From Lachnospiraceae bacterium (lineage in GTDB: Bacteria > Bacillota > Clostridia > Lachnospirales > Lachnospiraceae), in contig JAFRVD010000077.1 of the NCBI GenBank assembly GCA_017441825.1, positions 1 through 39,421 on the forward strand: DNA of 39,421 nucleotides. Direction: 5' to 3'. Shown here in pieces: positions 1 to 7,425 of this stretch. Made by a program: the position numbers and the translations under genes. The number at the start of each line of letters is the position of its first letter. Position 1 is the first letter of the stretch. Below the pieces are notes generated by a model. It did not search any database. It worked only from the letters and a program-made list of their open reading frames with translations, and had not been told where the DNA came from.

Positions 1-40
1 CGTTGAGTTCATTCAGAACTCAACGGCCTTCTCCTTTTTA
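1..40 (+). terminator. Rho-independent terminator of an upstream gene (left edge cut)
   Basis: A 10-bp perfect inverted repeat at positions 1-10 and 16-25 with a 5-base loop is followed by GGCC and then a T-rich run (31-38). The left arm probably extends outside the window, because the right arm continues with GGCC. Its stem is almost the same as that of the terminator at 5842-5881. Confidence 0.7.
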
Positions 41-79
41 AGGCAACGGATCCACGCTCTCATTTTTTTTGTAAATCCA

Positions 80-108
80 TTGTCATATACGAAAATACAT
101 GTTACAAT
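80..108 (+). promoter_or_regulatory. Predicted sigma-A promoter of the c-di-GMP cluster
   Basis: TTGTCA (80-85) and TACAAT (103-108) are separated by 17 bp in an AT-rich stretch just after the terminator at the window start. A leader of roughly 120 nt would precede the GTG start at 236. I found no c-di-GMP riboswitch consensus in that leader. Confidence 0.6.
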
Positions 109-235
109 ATTATTCGACATTTCGTTTTCGGCCTTTTGCCGGGAATGAAAGCACTGTTCGTAATGGCTGTTGTGAGCGATCAGGACGCTTTTTCACAGAC
201 ATAAAACGGAAATCAGACCGGAAAAGAGGTTTGCA

Positions 236-2893
236 GTGAAGAAAAGATTTACATATGACGATGAAGTGAAAGCAGCGCTGGAGGGTTTTTATACTGCGGA
301 CGGTAAACCCGCGGACACCCGGATCAGCCAGGAGCTGTACAGGATACTGCATGAAGAAAGCATCCTCAGGGCGGTCAACTACGACTCACTGACCGGCCTT
401 CCGAACGTTGGGTATTTCTTTAAGCTGTGCGAGAACGGAGAGACAGGGGTCCATGCTGACGGCAGGCAGGGATGCCTGCTTTACATGGACTTAAACGGCA
501 TGAAGTACTACAACCATCGGAACGGGTATTCGGAAGGCGATAAGCTTCTGAAAGCGTATGCAGAACATCTGGCGCAGACCTTCGGACACGAGAACTGCTG
601 CCATATAGGAGCGGACCGGTTCGCGGCCTATGCGGCGGAGGACGGACTGGAGGACCGGCTTCAGCACTTCTTTGACGAAGTAAAACAGATGGAGAATCAT
701 CTGTCGGTGCGCATCGGTATCTATCCCTCAAATCTTGAAGAAGTCTCGATCAGTGCGGCTTACGACAGGGCGAAGATGGCCTGCGACGTTATTCGGAAAT
801 CGGAGACCTCCAGCTTTCGATATTATACCAAAGAACTTTCCGACAACAATAAGAGGCGGCGGTATATCCAGTCCAGTATTGATAAGGCGATCGCCGAAAA
901 GTGGATCCAGGTCTATTACCAGCCGATCGTCAGGGCTGTAAACGGAAGAGTCTGCGATGAGGAAGCGCTGGCGCGGTGGATCGATCCGGAAATGGGCTTC
1001 CTGTCTCCGGCGGAGTTCATCCCGGAGCTGGAGGAATCCGACCAGATCTATAAACTGGATCTGTATGTGCTGGAACAGGTGCTTGAAAAGCTCTCTCATC
1101 AAAAAGATAAAGGACTGGAGACCGTCCCGCATTCCATCAACCTGTCCCGGTCCGATTTTGATACCTGCGATATCGTGGAGGAGATCAGGACCCGTGTGGA
1201 TGCGGCGGGCATATCCCACGATCTGATCACCATCGAGATCACCGAAAGCGTGATCGGAAGCAGCGTCGATTTTATGAAAGACCATGTGGAACGCTTCCGG
1301 CAGCTGGGATTCCCGGTCTGGATGGATGATTTCGGAAGCGGATACTCTTCCCTGAACGTTCTGCAAAGCATTCGGTTTGACCTGATCAAGTTTGATATGA
1401 GCTTCCTCCGAAGACTGGATGAAGGCAGCGGCGGGAAGATCATCCTGACCGATCTCATGAAAATGGCCACGTCGCTTGGCGTGGATACTGTCTGCGAAGG
1501 TGTTGAGACGGAGGACCAGGTCCGCTTCCTTCAGGAGATCGGCTGTTCCAAATTACAGGGCTTCTATTACTGCAGGCCGATTCCTCTTGAGGAGATCATT
1601 GACAGATACAGGAAAGGGACCCAGATCGGATTTGAGAATCCGGATGAATCTCCCTATTATGAAACGATCGGCCGCATTAACCTGTACGATCTGGAGATCA
1701 TGGACAGTGAAAAGGAAACTGCGCTGCAGCACGCCTATAACACGCTTCCGATGGCGATCATGGAGATCATGGGCGATTATGGGCGGTATGTCAGGAGCAG
1801 CCAGTCCTACCGGGATTTTATGCTGCATTTCTTCGGGTTTAACGTCAGGGAAGATCGTGTGACCTTTGCGGGTACGCCGGTCGTGGGCCCTGCTTTTGTG
1901 AAGGCTGTGAGGCAGTGCTGCCATGAAGGGGAGCGGACTTTCTTTGACGAGATCATGCCTGACGGGTCAAAGGTACATGTGTTTGTCAGACGGGTCGGGA
2001 GCAATCCGGTTACCGGCTGCATTGCGATCGCGGTCGCCGTTTTATCCATCAGGGAACCGAACGAGGGGCTGATGGTCGAGGAGATCCTTTCTGTGATCGA
2101 ACAGTTTGGCGAGCATATGCCCGGCGGTTTCTTTATATACAAGGCGAATGAACGCGGAGAGCTGCTGTACGCCAATAAAGCAGTCTGCGACATTTACGGC
2201 TGCGGCAGCATGGAGGAGTTCAGGGAATATACCGGATTTACGTTCCGCGGCATGGTTCATCCGGAGGATTACGAAAAGGTCATTTCGTCCATCAAGGAAC
2301 AGAAGAAAAACAGCCTGGATGATCTGGACTTTGTCGAATACCGGATCATCCGCAAGGACGGAGCGGTCCGCTGGATCGGCGATTACGGCCATTATGTTGA
2401 ATACGACGACTACAGCAGTCTGTATTACATATTTATATCAGATATCACTGACAAGCACGAACAGACAGAATCGGATAAGGCACTGTATTCCGCCGTCATC
2501 GAGGCGCTGACCAGGCAGTACGATTCGGTATGGCTCATCAACGATATGGAGTCGGAGAAATTCGAGCTGTTCCGGATCGACAAGGAGATGGAGCATCTCA
2601 TGCCGGCCAATATGGCGGTGAAGATCGAGAATTATTCACAGGCGTTCAGGTTCTACTCTAAACTGATAGTGGAGGAAGACCGGCAGCGGTTCCTTGAATC
2701 GGTGACGTCGGAGAGCATCGTCAGAAATACAGAGAAGAGACCTATTTATTCCGTTCCTTTCCGCCGGATATTCGAAGACGGGATACGAAACTACAGGCTG
2801 GAGTTTGTCAGGCTGGACCTTCCCGGAGGAAAGACCGGCATTGTGGGCGGCTTCAGGAATGCAGATAAAGAGACGTACAGGGAACAGGATTGA
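236..2893 (+). CDS. Cyclic-di-GMP phosphodiesterase, degenerate GGDEF-EAL-PAS protein
   Basis: An 885-residue cytoplasmic signalling protein without membrane segments. An N-terminal GGDEF-like domain (about 45-200) carries GADRF at residues 125-129 instead of GGDEF, so cyclase activity is unlikely; such domains often bind GTP and regulate the partner domain. The EAL domain (about 215-460) keeps the residues expected for metal-dependent hydrolysis of c-di-GMP to pGpG: EAL at 243, SINLS, the ITIEITES glutamate, DD at 364-365, K385, EGVE at 421 and the QGFYY segment. A PAS domain (about 615-750) with an HPEDY motif and a second PAS-like region to the end make a C-terminal sensory half, which is an unusual order. 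The start is GTG at 236 with AAGAGG at 224-229. It is followed by two cyclase genes. The ligand is unknown. Assignment as an active phosphodiesterase is by motif only. Confidence 0.88.
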   Translation: MKKRFTYDDEVKAALEGFYTADGKPADTRISQELYRILHEESILRAVNYDSLTGLPNVGYFFKLCENGETGVHADGRQGCLLYMDLNGMKYYNHRNGYSEGDKLLKAYAEHLAQTFGHENCCHIGADRFAAYAAEDGLEDRLQHFFDEVKQMENHLSVRIGIYPSNLEEVSISAAYDRAKMACDVIRKSETSSFRYYTKELSDNNKRRRYIQSSIDKAIAEKWIQVYYQPIVRAVNGRVCDEEALARWIDPEMGFLSPAEFIPELEESDQIYKLDLYVLEQVLEKLSHQKDKGLETVPHSINLSRSDFDTCDIVEEIRTRVDAAGISHDLITIEITESVIGSSVDFMKDHVERFRQLGFPVWMDDFGSGYSSLNVLQSIRFDLIKFDMSFLRRLDEGSGGKIILTDLMKMATSLGVDTVCEGVETEDQVRFLQEIGCSKLQGFYYCRPIPLEEIIDRYRKGTQIGFENPDESPYYETIGRINLYDLEIMDSEKETALQHAYNTLPMAIMEIMGDYGRYVRSSQSYRDFMLHFFGFNVREDRVTFAGTPVVGPAFVKAVRQCCHEGERTFFDEIMPDGSKVHVFVRRVGSNPVTGCIAIAVAVLSIREPNEGLMVEEILSVIEQFGEHMPGGFFIYKANERGELLYANKAVCDIYGCGSMEEFREYTGFTFRGMVHPEDYEKVISSIKEQKKNSLDDLDFVEYRIIRKDGAVRWIGDYGHYVEYDDYSSLYYIFISDITDKHEQTESDKALYSAVIEALTRQYDSVWLINDMESEKFELFRIDKEMEHLMPANMAVKIENYSQAFRFYSKLIVEEDRQRFLESVTSESIVRNTEKRPIYSVPFRRIFEDGIRNYRLEFVRLDLPGGKTGIVGGFRNADKETYREQD

Positions 2894-2918
2894 TCACGGA
2901 TCAGGAGGAAGCTTTTAT

Positions 2919-4319
2919 ATGAACCGGAATTTCCAGGAAGCAGCGGACGCGATCGCGGCCGCGACCTGTATCGTTTCAGTAGAAAAAATGCCGGACGGAG
3001 GCTGCGGGGAGATCCGAATCGTTACGGGCAATAAAGCCTATATCGAAAGCATGGAATTACCCTCATCCGGAGTGGAGCTCATGAAGAGAGAATTTGTCCC
3101 GAATTCCCTGTATACGGAATACCTGGACAGGGATCTGAACTTTGAGGATTTCTGCTACCGCTCGGCAGTGCAGAAAAAGTGTCTCCACTCCTACGCGCAT
3201 CCTGACCGGTTTGACGTCTGGTTCAACATGACGTTCATGCCGCTTTGGCCGGACGAAGGGAACCTGTGCTACTGTATGTACTCCATGGAGATCAATACCG
3301 AAGCGGACTCGGAAAGGCTTTCCAACGTCTCGGGCGATATTGCCGCCGCTGTTCTTTCGACTGCCATCAGGCTTCGGGAATCCGTGGATTTTAAGACGGC
3401 CATGAAGGACGTGGTGAGGGACATCCGCGAACTGTGCGAAGCGGAATACTGCGGGATCCTGCTTGTAGACAATGAACACGAGACCTGCGAAGTCCTGGGA
3501 GAGGATTTTATCGAAGGATCAAAGCTTCGCCCAAAGGATCATTACCTGGAAACAGAGTTTTACGCCATCGCAAGCACTTGGAAGGATACCATATCGGGCA
3601 GCAGCTGCCTGATCGCGAAGAATGAAAACGACCTCTCAGTTGTGGCTGAGCGGAATCCGGTCTGGTACAGATCTCTGCGGATCGCAGGCGTCAGGACTAT
3701 CGCCCTGTTCCCGCTCAAGGCGCGCAATGAGCATCTGGGATATATGTGGGCGACAAACTTTCAGGCAGACCGCGCGCAGCGGATCAAGGAGATCCTTGAA
3801 CTCACCACCTTCGTGCTCGGTTCGGAAACAGGCAGCTATCTGATGCTGAACCAGCTCAGGGATCTGAGCTCCCGGGATATGCTGACCGGTGTGATGAACC
3901 GCAATGAGATGAACAGCTATGTGGATATGCTTGCGGAGCTTCCCGAAGGCGGGAATAGTTCTGTTGGTGTGATCTTTACGGATCTGAACGGCCTCAAACG
4001 GATCAACGACGTACAGGGCCATGAGGCGGGAGACCGGCTTCTTCAGAACGCGGCACGGTCGCTCAGAGAAGTATTTGACACCCGGACCGTATTCCGGGCG
4101 GGAGGAGACGAGTTTGTGGTGATACTGACAGACGTTTCTCCGGAAGAGGTGGAGGCCAAGGCACAGGCGCTTGCAGCAGCCGCCGGCCATTATCCGGAGG
4201 TGTCCTTCGCCATCGGATACAGTGTGGAAGCGGACTCCCGGGACGTCCGAAGCGCGCTTGCAGAGGCGGACGAAAGAATGTACGAGGATAAAAAGAGACA
4301 TCACGCAAGAAGAGGCTGA
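2919..4319 (+). CDS. GAF-GGDEF diguanylate cyclase
   Basis: A 466-residue soluble protein. I chose ATG 2919 because AGGAGG lies at 2903-2908; a longer in-frame start at 2805 would overlap the upstream gene and has no such site. The N-terminal part (1-130) looks PAS-like, residues about 145-300 resemble a GAF sensor, and the C-terminal 160 residues are a GGDEF domain with an intact GGDEF motif at 395-399, preceded by TDLNGLKRIND and followed by the AIGYS segment. It should make c-di-GMP from two GTP. The inhibitory RxxD I-site normally found just upstream of the motif is not visible, so product inhibition may be absent. It lies 25 bp after the EAL gene and 65 bp before a third c-di-GMP gene on the same strand, probably in one transcript. 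Confidence 0.88.
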   Translation: MNRNFQEAADAIAAATCIVSVEKMPDGGCGEIRIVTGNKAYIESMELPSSGVELMKREFVPNSLYTEYLDRDLNFEDFCYRSAVQKKCLHSYAHPDRFDVWFNMTFMPLWPDEGNLCYCMYSMEINTEADSERLSNVSGDIAAAVLSTAIRLRESVDFKTAMKDVVRDIRELCEAEYCGILLVDNEHETCEVLGEDFIEGSKLRPKDHYLETEFYAIASTWKDTISGSSCLIAKNENDLSVVAERNPVWYRSLRIAGVRTIALFPLKARNEHLGYMWATNFQADRAQRIKEILELTTFVLGSETGSYLMLNQLRDLSSRDMLTGVMNRNEMNSYVDMLAELPEGGNSSVGVIFTDLNGLKRINDVQGHEAGDRLLQNAARSLREVFDTRTVFRAGGDEFVVILTDVSPEEVEAKAQALAAAAGHYPEVSFAIGYSVEADSRDVRSALAEADERMYEDKKRHHARRG

Positions 4320-4384
4320 ACGGTCACGCGGTAAGCCGCTGAAAAAACAGTCCGACAGCAAAGATGGACTTATGGAGGAAACAA

Positions 4385-5809
4385 ATGAAGATTTCACTGC
4401 GAGTCAAAACGGTATTGCTGCTCATTTTAGCCACCGTTATTCTGGGCACGGCAAGTATCATAATCAGCAGCCAGGCACTGAGCCGGGTCGTTGACGACGC
4501 TTACAGAAAGAACGCCAGCGGTATCGCGAATACGACGGCGGCCGTACTGGATGCGGAGCGCGCGGCTCGTGTTAAAAACGCGATCATGGAGATCTACGAA
4601 GCCACGGATGAAAAGGTGGGCAGCGACGAGTGGGGCTCGGAGGCGTTTGACGCATATATCGCGCGGTACGCCGAAGTTGAACAGTCGGAGGATTTCCGCA
4701 TTCTTCAGGAGCAGCTGAGAAGCATACAGGATGTGAACGAAGTGGACTGCCTGTATCTGTCTGTTGTTGATAAACCAACGGAAAGCTTCATTTACCTTGT
4801 GGACGCCGCATATGAGGATGCCTGCCCTCCCGGCTGCATCGATCCCCTCTATGAGGAGAACCGGGATCTTCTCACGGATCCCACGCTCGGGTTCCCGCCC
4901 TATATTACAAATACAGAGCCCTACGGATGGCTGGTCACGGCAGGCACGCCGATGTACGACGAACAGGGAGACGTCATCTGTTATGCAATGGTCGATATTC
5001 CGATGCAGGCGATCCGCTCCCAGCAGACGCGCTATGTGCTGATTCTGGCTGCAGTTCTTACCTTGCTGATGCTGCTGGTATGCTTAGGCGCCATATGGAT
5101 CGTCAACCGCTCCATTATCAATCCGATCAATCTGCTCAGCAGCGCGGCGGAGCATTTTAATGCCGGCCAGATGGATAACGGCGCCCTGGATGATCTGCCG
5201 ATCAGGTCCAAGGATGAGATCGGGTCACTGTATGCGTCCATTAAAAAGATGACGAACGATATCCGCGGCTATATCGATAATCTGATCTCAACGCGGCAGG
5301 AGCTTACCAAGACCCGGCTTGAAGCGGATGAGATGAACGAGCTTGCGCTGAAGGACGCGCTGACAGGAGTGGGCAGCAAGCTGGCCTATGACAAGCAGGT
5401 CGAAAAGCTGGCGGAGGAAATGGAGCTTGGCTCCGCGCGCTTCGGCATCGTAGTCATCGATATGAACGACCTCAAGGTGATGAACGACAGCTATGGGCAT
5501 GAGCAGGGGAATCAGGCGATCAAAGCCACCTGTTCCCTCATCTGCGAGGTGTTCAAGCATTCGCCCGTTTACCGCTTCGGCGGCGATGAATTCGTTGTAG
5601 TCATAAAGGGCAAGGATTACGACGGCATTGAAGAAAGGATCAATGAATTCAACGAAACGGCGCGCGGCCTCACTGGGCAGCCCTGGGAAAAGGTGAACGC
5701 TGCCGTCGGATACGCGCTTTATGACGATGACGACACGGTTCTCGACGTCTTCCGAAGAGCCGACCGTCTCATGTATGAACGAAAGAAAGTCATGAAAGGG
5801 GGCCGGTAA
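4385..5809 (+). CDS. Membrane-bound Cache-HAMP-GGDEF diguanylate cyclase
   Basis: A 474-residue membrane sensor. The start is ATG 4385 with GGAGG at 4374-4378. An N-terminal membrane segment (about 8-28), an extracytoplasmic Cache-like sensor (about 30-215), a second membrane segment (about 217-242), a HAMP-like linker (about 243-300), a short helical connector and a C-terminal GGDEF domain follow in order. The motif GGDEF is intact at 399-403 (context YRFGGDEF) and no RxxD I-site is visible. The protein should sense an external signal and synthesise c-di-GMP at the membrane. It is the last gene of the cluster and runs into the terminator at 5842-5881. The ligand cannot be read from the sequence; the extracellular part has the general layout of single Cache domains but I cannot name a subfamily. 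Confidence 0.88.
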   Translation: MKISLRVKTVLLLILATVILGTASIIISSQALSRVVDDAYRKNASGIANTTAAVLDAERAARVKNAIMEIYEATDEKVGSDEWGSEAFDAYIARYAEVEQSEDFRILQEQLRSIQDVNEVDCLYLSVVDKPTESFIYLVDAAYEDACPPGCIDPLYEENRDLLTDPTLGFPPYITNTEPYGWLVTAGTPMYDEQGDVICYAMVDIPMQAIRSQQTRYVLILAAVLTLLMLLVCLGAIWIVNRSIINPINLLSSAAEHFNAGQMDNGALDDLPIRSKDEIGSLYASIKKMTNDIRGYIDNLISTRQELTKTRLEADEMNELALKDALTGVGSKLAYDKQVEKLAEEMELGSARFGIVVIDMNDLKVMNDSYGHEQGNQAIKATCSLICEVFKHSPVYRFGGDEFVVVIKGKDYDGIEERINEFNETARGLTGQPWEKVNAAVGYALYDDDDTVLDVFRRADRLMYERKKVMKGGR

Positions 5810-5841
5810 AGCCCCGATGATATGAGCCTGACATAAAAGAA

Positions 5842-5881
5842 ACGGGCCGCTGAGTTTTGAACTCAACGGCCTGTTTTTTTT
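5842..5881 (+). terminator. Terminator between the c-di-GMP cluster and rpsR
   Basis: A GC-rich stem (about 5845-5856 with 5860-5871, one mismatch) with a 3-base loop is followed by CTG and seven or more T residues. It closes the plus-strand cluster and lies in the gap between convergent genes. It shares the 14-base string GAACTCAACGGCCT with the terminator at the window start. Confidence 0.85.
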
Positions 5882-5888
5882 ATATTGC

Positions 5889-6161
5889 TTACTCTACCGT
5901 GTAGGGCATCAGTGCAAGGTGGCGGGCTCTCTTGATGGCGGTGGTCAGCGCGCGCTGATGTGCAGCGCAGGTACCGGTCACACGTCTCGGAAGGATCTTG
6001 CCGCGCTCGGAAACGTACTTCCTTAACTTTGCAACGTCTTTGTAGTCGATGATCCCGGCGCCTTCAGCAGTACCGCAGAATACACAGACCTTCTTCTTTC
6101 TGTGCATCGGTCTTCTGGTCCTGGGGGCATCACCTGACTTAGCGTCTCTGTTATATGCCAT
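5889..6161 (-). CDS. rpsR: 30S ribosomal protein S18
   Basis: A 90-residue basic protein matching bacterial S18 along its length, including the IDYKD and [12 protein letters not shown] segments. It binds S6 and 16S rRNA in the platform of the small subunit. It carries CVFC near residue 26 and CAAH near residue 65, the set of ligands expected of the zinc-binding (C+) form. The start ATG (codon 6159-6161) is preceded on the minus strand by GGAGGT. It is the last gene of the rpsF-ssb-rpsR operon but is separated from ssb by an unusually long 195-bp structured spacer. Confidence 0.97.
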   Translation of the reverse strand: MAYNRDAKSGDAPRTRRPMHRKKKVCVFCGTAEGAGIIDYKDVAKLRKYVSERGKILPRRVTGTCAAHQRALTTAIKRARHLALMPYTVE

Positions 6162-6189
6162 AATTAACCTCCGAATGAAAAAATAATAT

Positions 6190-6356
6190 CAAACAGATTA
6201 CGGATGGCTCCGTGCTGTGCACTTCCGCCATCCTCCCACATTCCGCACTCCCGCGGAGATCACACTCCGCTTCGTGCTCCATGTGGGGCGGGTCCCAGGG
6301 TCAGCCTCCATCCCCATGCAAGCATGGGTCCGGGTCTGCCTTTTGACCCTGTAATC
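6190..6356 (-). other. Structured spacer between ssb and rpsR
   Basis: This non-coding stretch holds two consecutive inverted repeats. The first pairs CCCACAT near 6236 with ATGTGGG near 6281, with further partial pairing inside. The second has outer arms CAGGGTCA (6296-6303) and TGACCCTG (6344-6351) enclosing a perfect CCCATGC/GCATGGG hairpin (6313-6319, 6322-6328). No run of U follows on the minus strand, so it is not an obvious terminator. It may be an mRNA processing or regulatory structure, or a small intergenic repeat. Confidence 0.5.
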
Positions 6357-6866
6357 TCAGTTGAACGGAAGTCCCTCGTCTTCGACTCCGTCCGGAATAT
6401 TCATAAATCCGTCTCCGGCATCCTCGAAGGCAGCCGGCGCGGGGGCCGGTGCGCCTGCGGGAGCAGATGCTCTGGATTCACTCTGCTGGAAGCTCTGGGA
6501 GAAGGTGGAACCGCCGTTTTCACGGGCTGCGCTCCTGGACTCCGCAAACTCCTGCTCTTCAATGATGACGTCCGTGGTATACACACGCTGGCCGTCCCTG
6601 TTCGTATAGGAACCGGTCTGGATACGGCCCGTCACCAGGATCTTTGTGCCCTGACGCAGGTACTTCTCCGCGAATTCCGCGGCCCGGTCAAAAGCAACGC
6701 ACTGAATAAAGTCTGCAGTCTGTTCGCCATTCTGAGGATCAGAACTTCTTCTGCCTCTCCGGTCCACGGCTAATGTATAGCGTGCGATGGCCATCTGGCG
6801 CTCCCCCTGCGAGTAACGTACTTCGGGGTCTCTCGTAAGTCTTCCCATCAACATAACTTTATTCAT
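6357..6866 (-). CDS. ssb: Single-stranded DNA-binding protein
   Basis: A 169-residue SSB. The N-terminal OB fold (about 1-110) begins MNKVMLMGRLTRDPEVRYS and includes the usual DFIQCVAF and GRIQTGSYTNRDGQ segments. A Gly/Ala/Pro/Ser-rich disordered linker (about 115-155) follows, and the acidic tip DEGLPFN is the protein-interaction peptide that recruits replication and repair enzymes; the tip has one residue after the canonical phenylalanine. It protects single-stranded DNA at replication forks. It lies 19 bp after rpsF on the minus strand and upstream of rpsR, the standard Firmicutes operon. Confidence 0.97.
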   Translation of the reverse strand: MNKVMLMGRLTRDPEVRYSQGERQMAIARYTLAVDRRGRRSSDPQNGEQTADFIQCVAFDRAAEFAEKYLRQGTKILVTGRIQTGSYTNRDGQRVYTTDVIIEEQEFAESRSAARENGGSTFSQSFQQSESRASAPAGAPAPAPAAFEDAGDGFMNIPDGVEDEGLPFN

Positions 6867-6885
6867 CTGTAATACCTCACATTCA

Positions 6886-7173
6886 TCAGTCTTCCTGCTT
6901 TACGATCAGGAAACGAATGACCTGCTCCATGATGCGAAGATTGGACTCGATCTGTGCGGGTGCGTCAAACGGCGCTTCGAACCGCACGATGTAGTAGAAA
7001 GCTTCGCTCATCTTCTGGATCTCATATGCCAGCTTCTTTTTGCCCCAGTCCACGACTTCGGTGATATTACCGCCGAAACGGGTGACATAGCCGGTCACTC
7101 TTTCCAGAACAGCAGATTTTTCGTCGTCTTCAAGATTTCCGTTAAAGACAACTACTAACTCGTACTTATTCAT
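6886..7173 (-). CDS. rpsF: 30S ribosomal protein S6
   Basis: A 95-residue protein with the S6 ferredoxin-like fold signature: MNKYELVVVF at the N-terminus, a VDWGKKKLAYEIQK segment and an FYYIVRFEA strand, ending with FLIVKQED. S6 pairs with S18 in the 30S platform. AAAGGAGGTAAG precedes the ATG on the minus strand. It is the first gene of rpsF-ssb-rpsR and has its own promoter (7251-7279) and a short leader with a strong hairpin. Confidence 0.97.
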   Translation of the reverse strand: MNKYELVVVFNGNLEDDEKSAVLERVTGYVTRFGGNITEVVDWGKKKLAYEIQKMSEAFYYIVRFEAPFDAPAQIESNLRIMEQVIRFLIVKQED

Positions 7174-7200
7174 CGTTCTCTTACCTCCTTTTGGACTCTG

Positions 7201-7221
7201 GCCCCCGGATTTCCCGGGAGC
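7201..7221 (-). promoter_or_regulatory. Leader hairpin of rpsF, candidate S6:S18 autoregulatory site
   Basis: On the minus strand an 8-bp stem (7214-7221 with 7201-7208, one G-U pair) and a 5-base loop lie in the roughly 70-nt leader just before the ribosome binding site. Many bacteria have an S6:S18-binding leader structure here. The position fits, but I cannot confirm the conserved CCG arrangement by eye. Confidence 0.4.
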
Positions 7222-7250
7222 AAGGAAATGATATTACATCACGAACCTAG

Positions 7251-7279
7251 ATTATAACTCACGGGCGCAGTTAATGCAA
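7251..7279 (-). promoter_or_regulatory. Predicted sigma-A promoter of rpsF-ssb-rpsR
   Basis: On the minus strand TTGCAT (7274-7279) and a consensus TATAAT (7251-7256) are spaced by 17 bp. Transcription would start near 7244 and give a leader of about 70 nt. Confidence 0.8.
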
Positions 7280-7326
7280 GCGGTTTTTTCAGGAATTCAG
7301 CCGTTTCCGGTACTCATACGCGCCTG

Positions 7327-7355
7327 TTGAAATAATCCTGCGGATATGCTATATT
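7327..7355 (+). promoter_or_regulatory. Predicted sigma-A promoter of gdpP
   Basis: TTGAAA (7327-7332) and TATATT (7350-7355) are 17 bp apart and point toward gdpP, back to back with the rpsF promoter. A small palindrome, ACAATAGTTTATTGT (7359-7373), lies at the expected transcription start and could be an operator or chance. Confidence 0.65.
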
Positions 7356-7425
7356 ATACAATAGTTTATTGTGCTTTACTATGCTTTGCTGACAGAATTT
7401 CTGCCGTTTTGAAAGCGAGGGAGGT

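Noticed and set aside
115-235. Possible c-di-GMP riboswitch before the EAL gene
   Set aside because: The leader lacks the conserved GNRA tetraloop/receptor layout and characteristic core words of class I or II c-di-GMP riboswitches.
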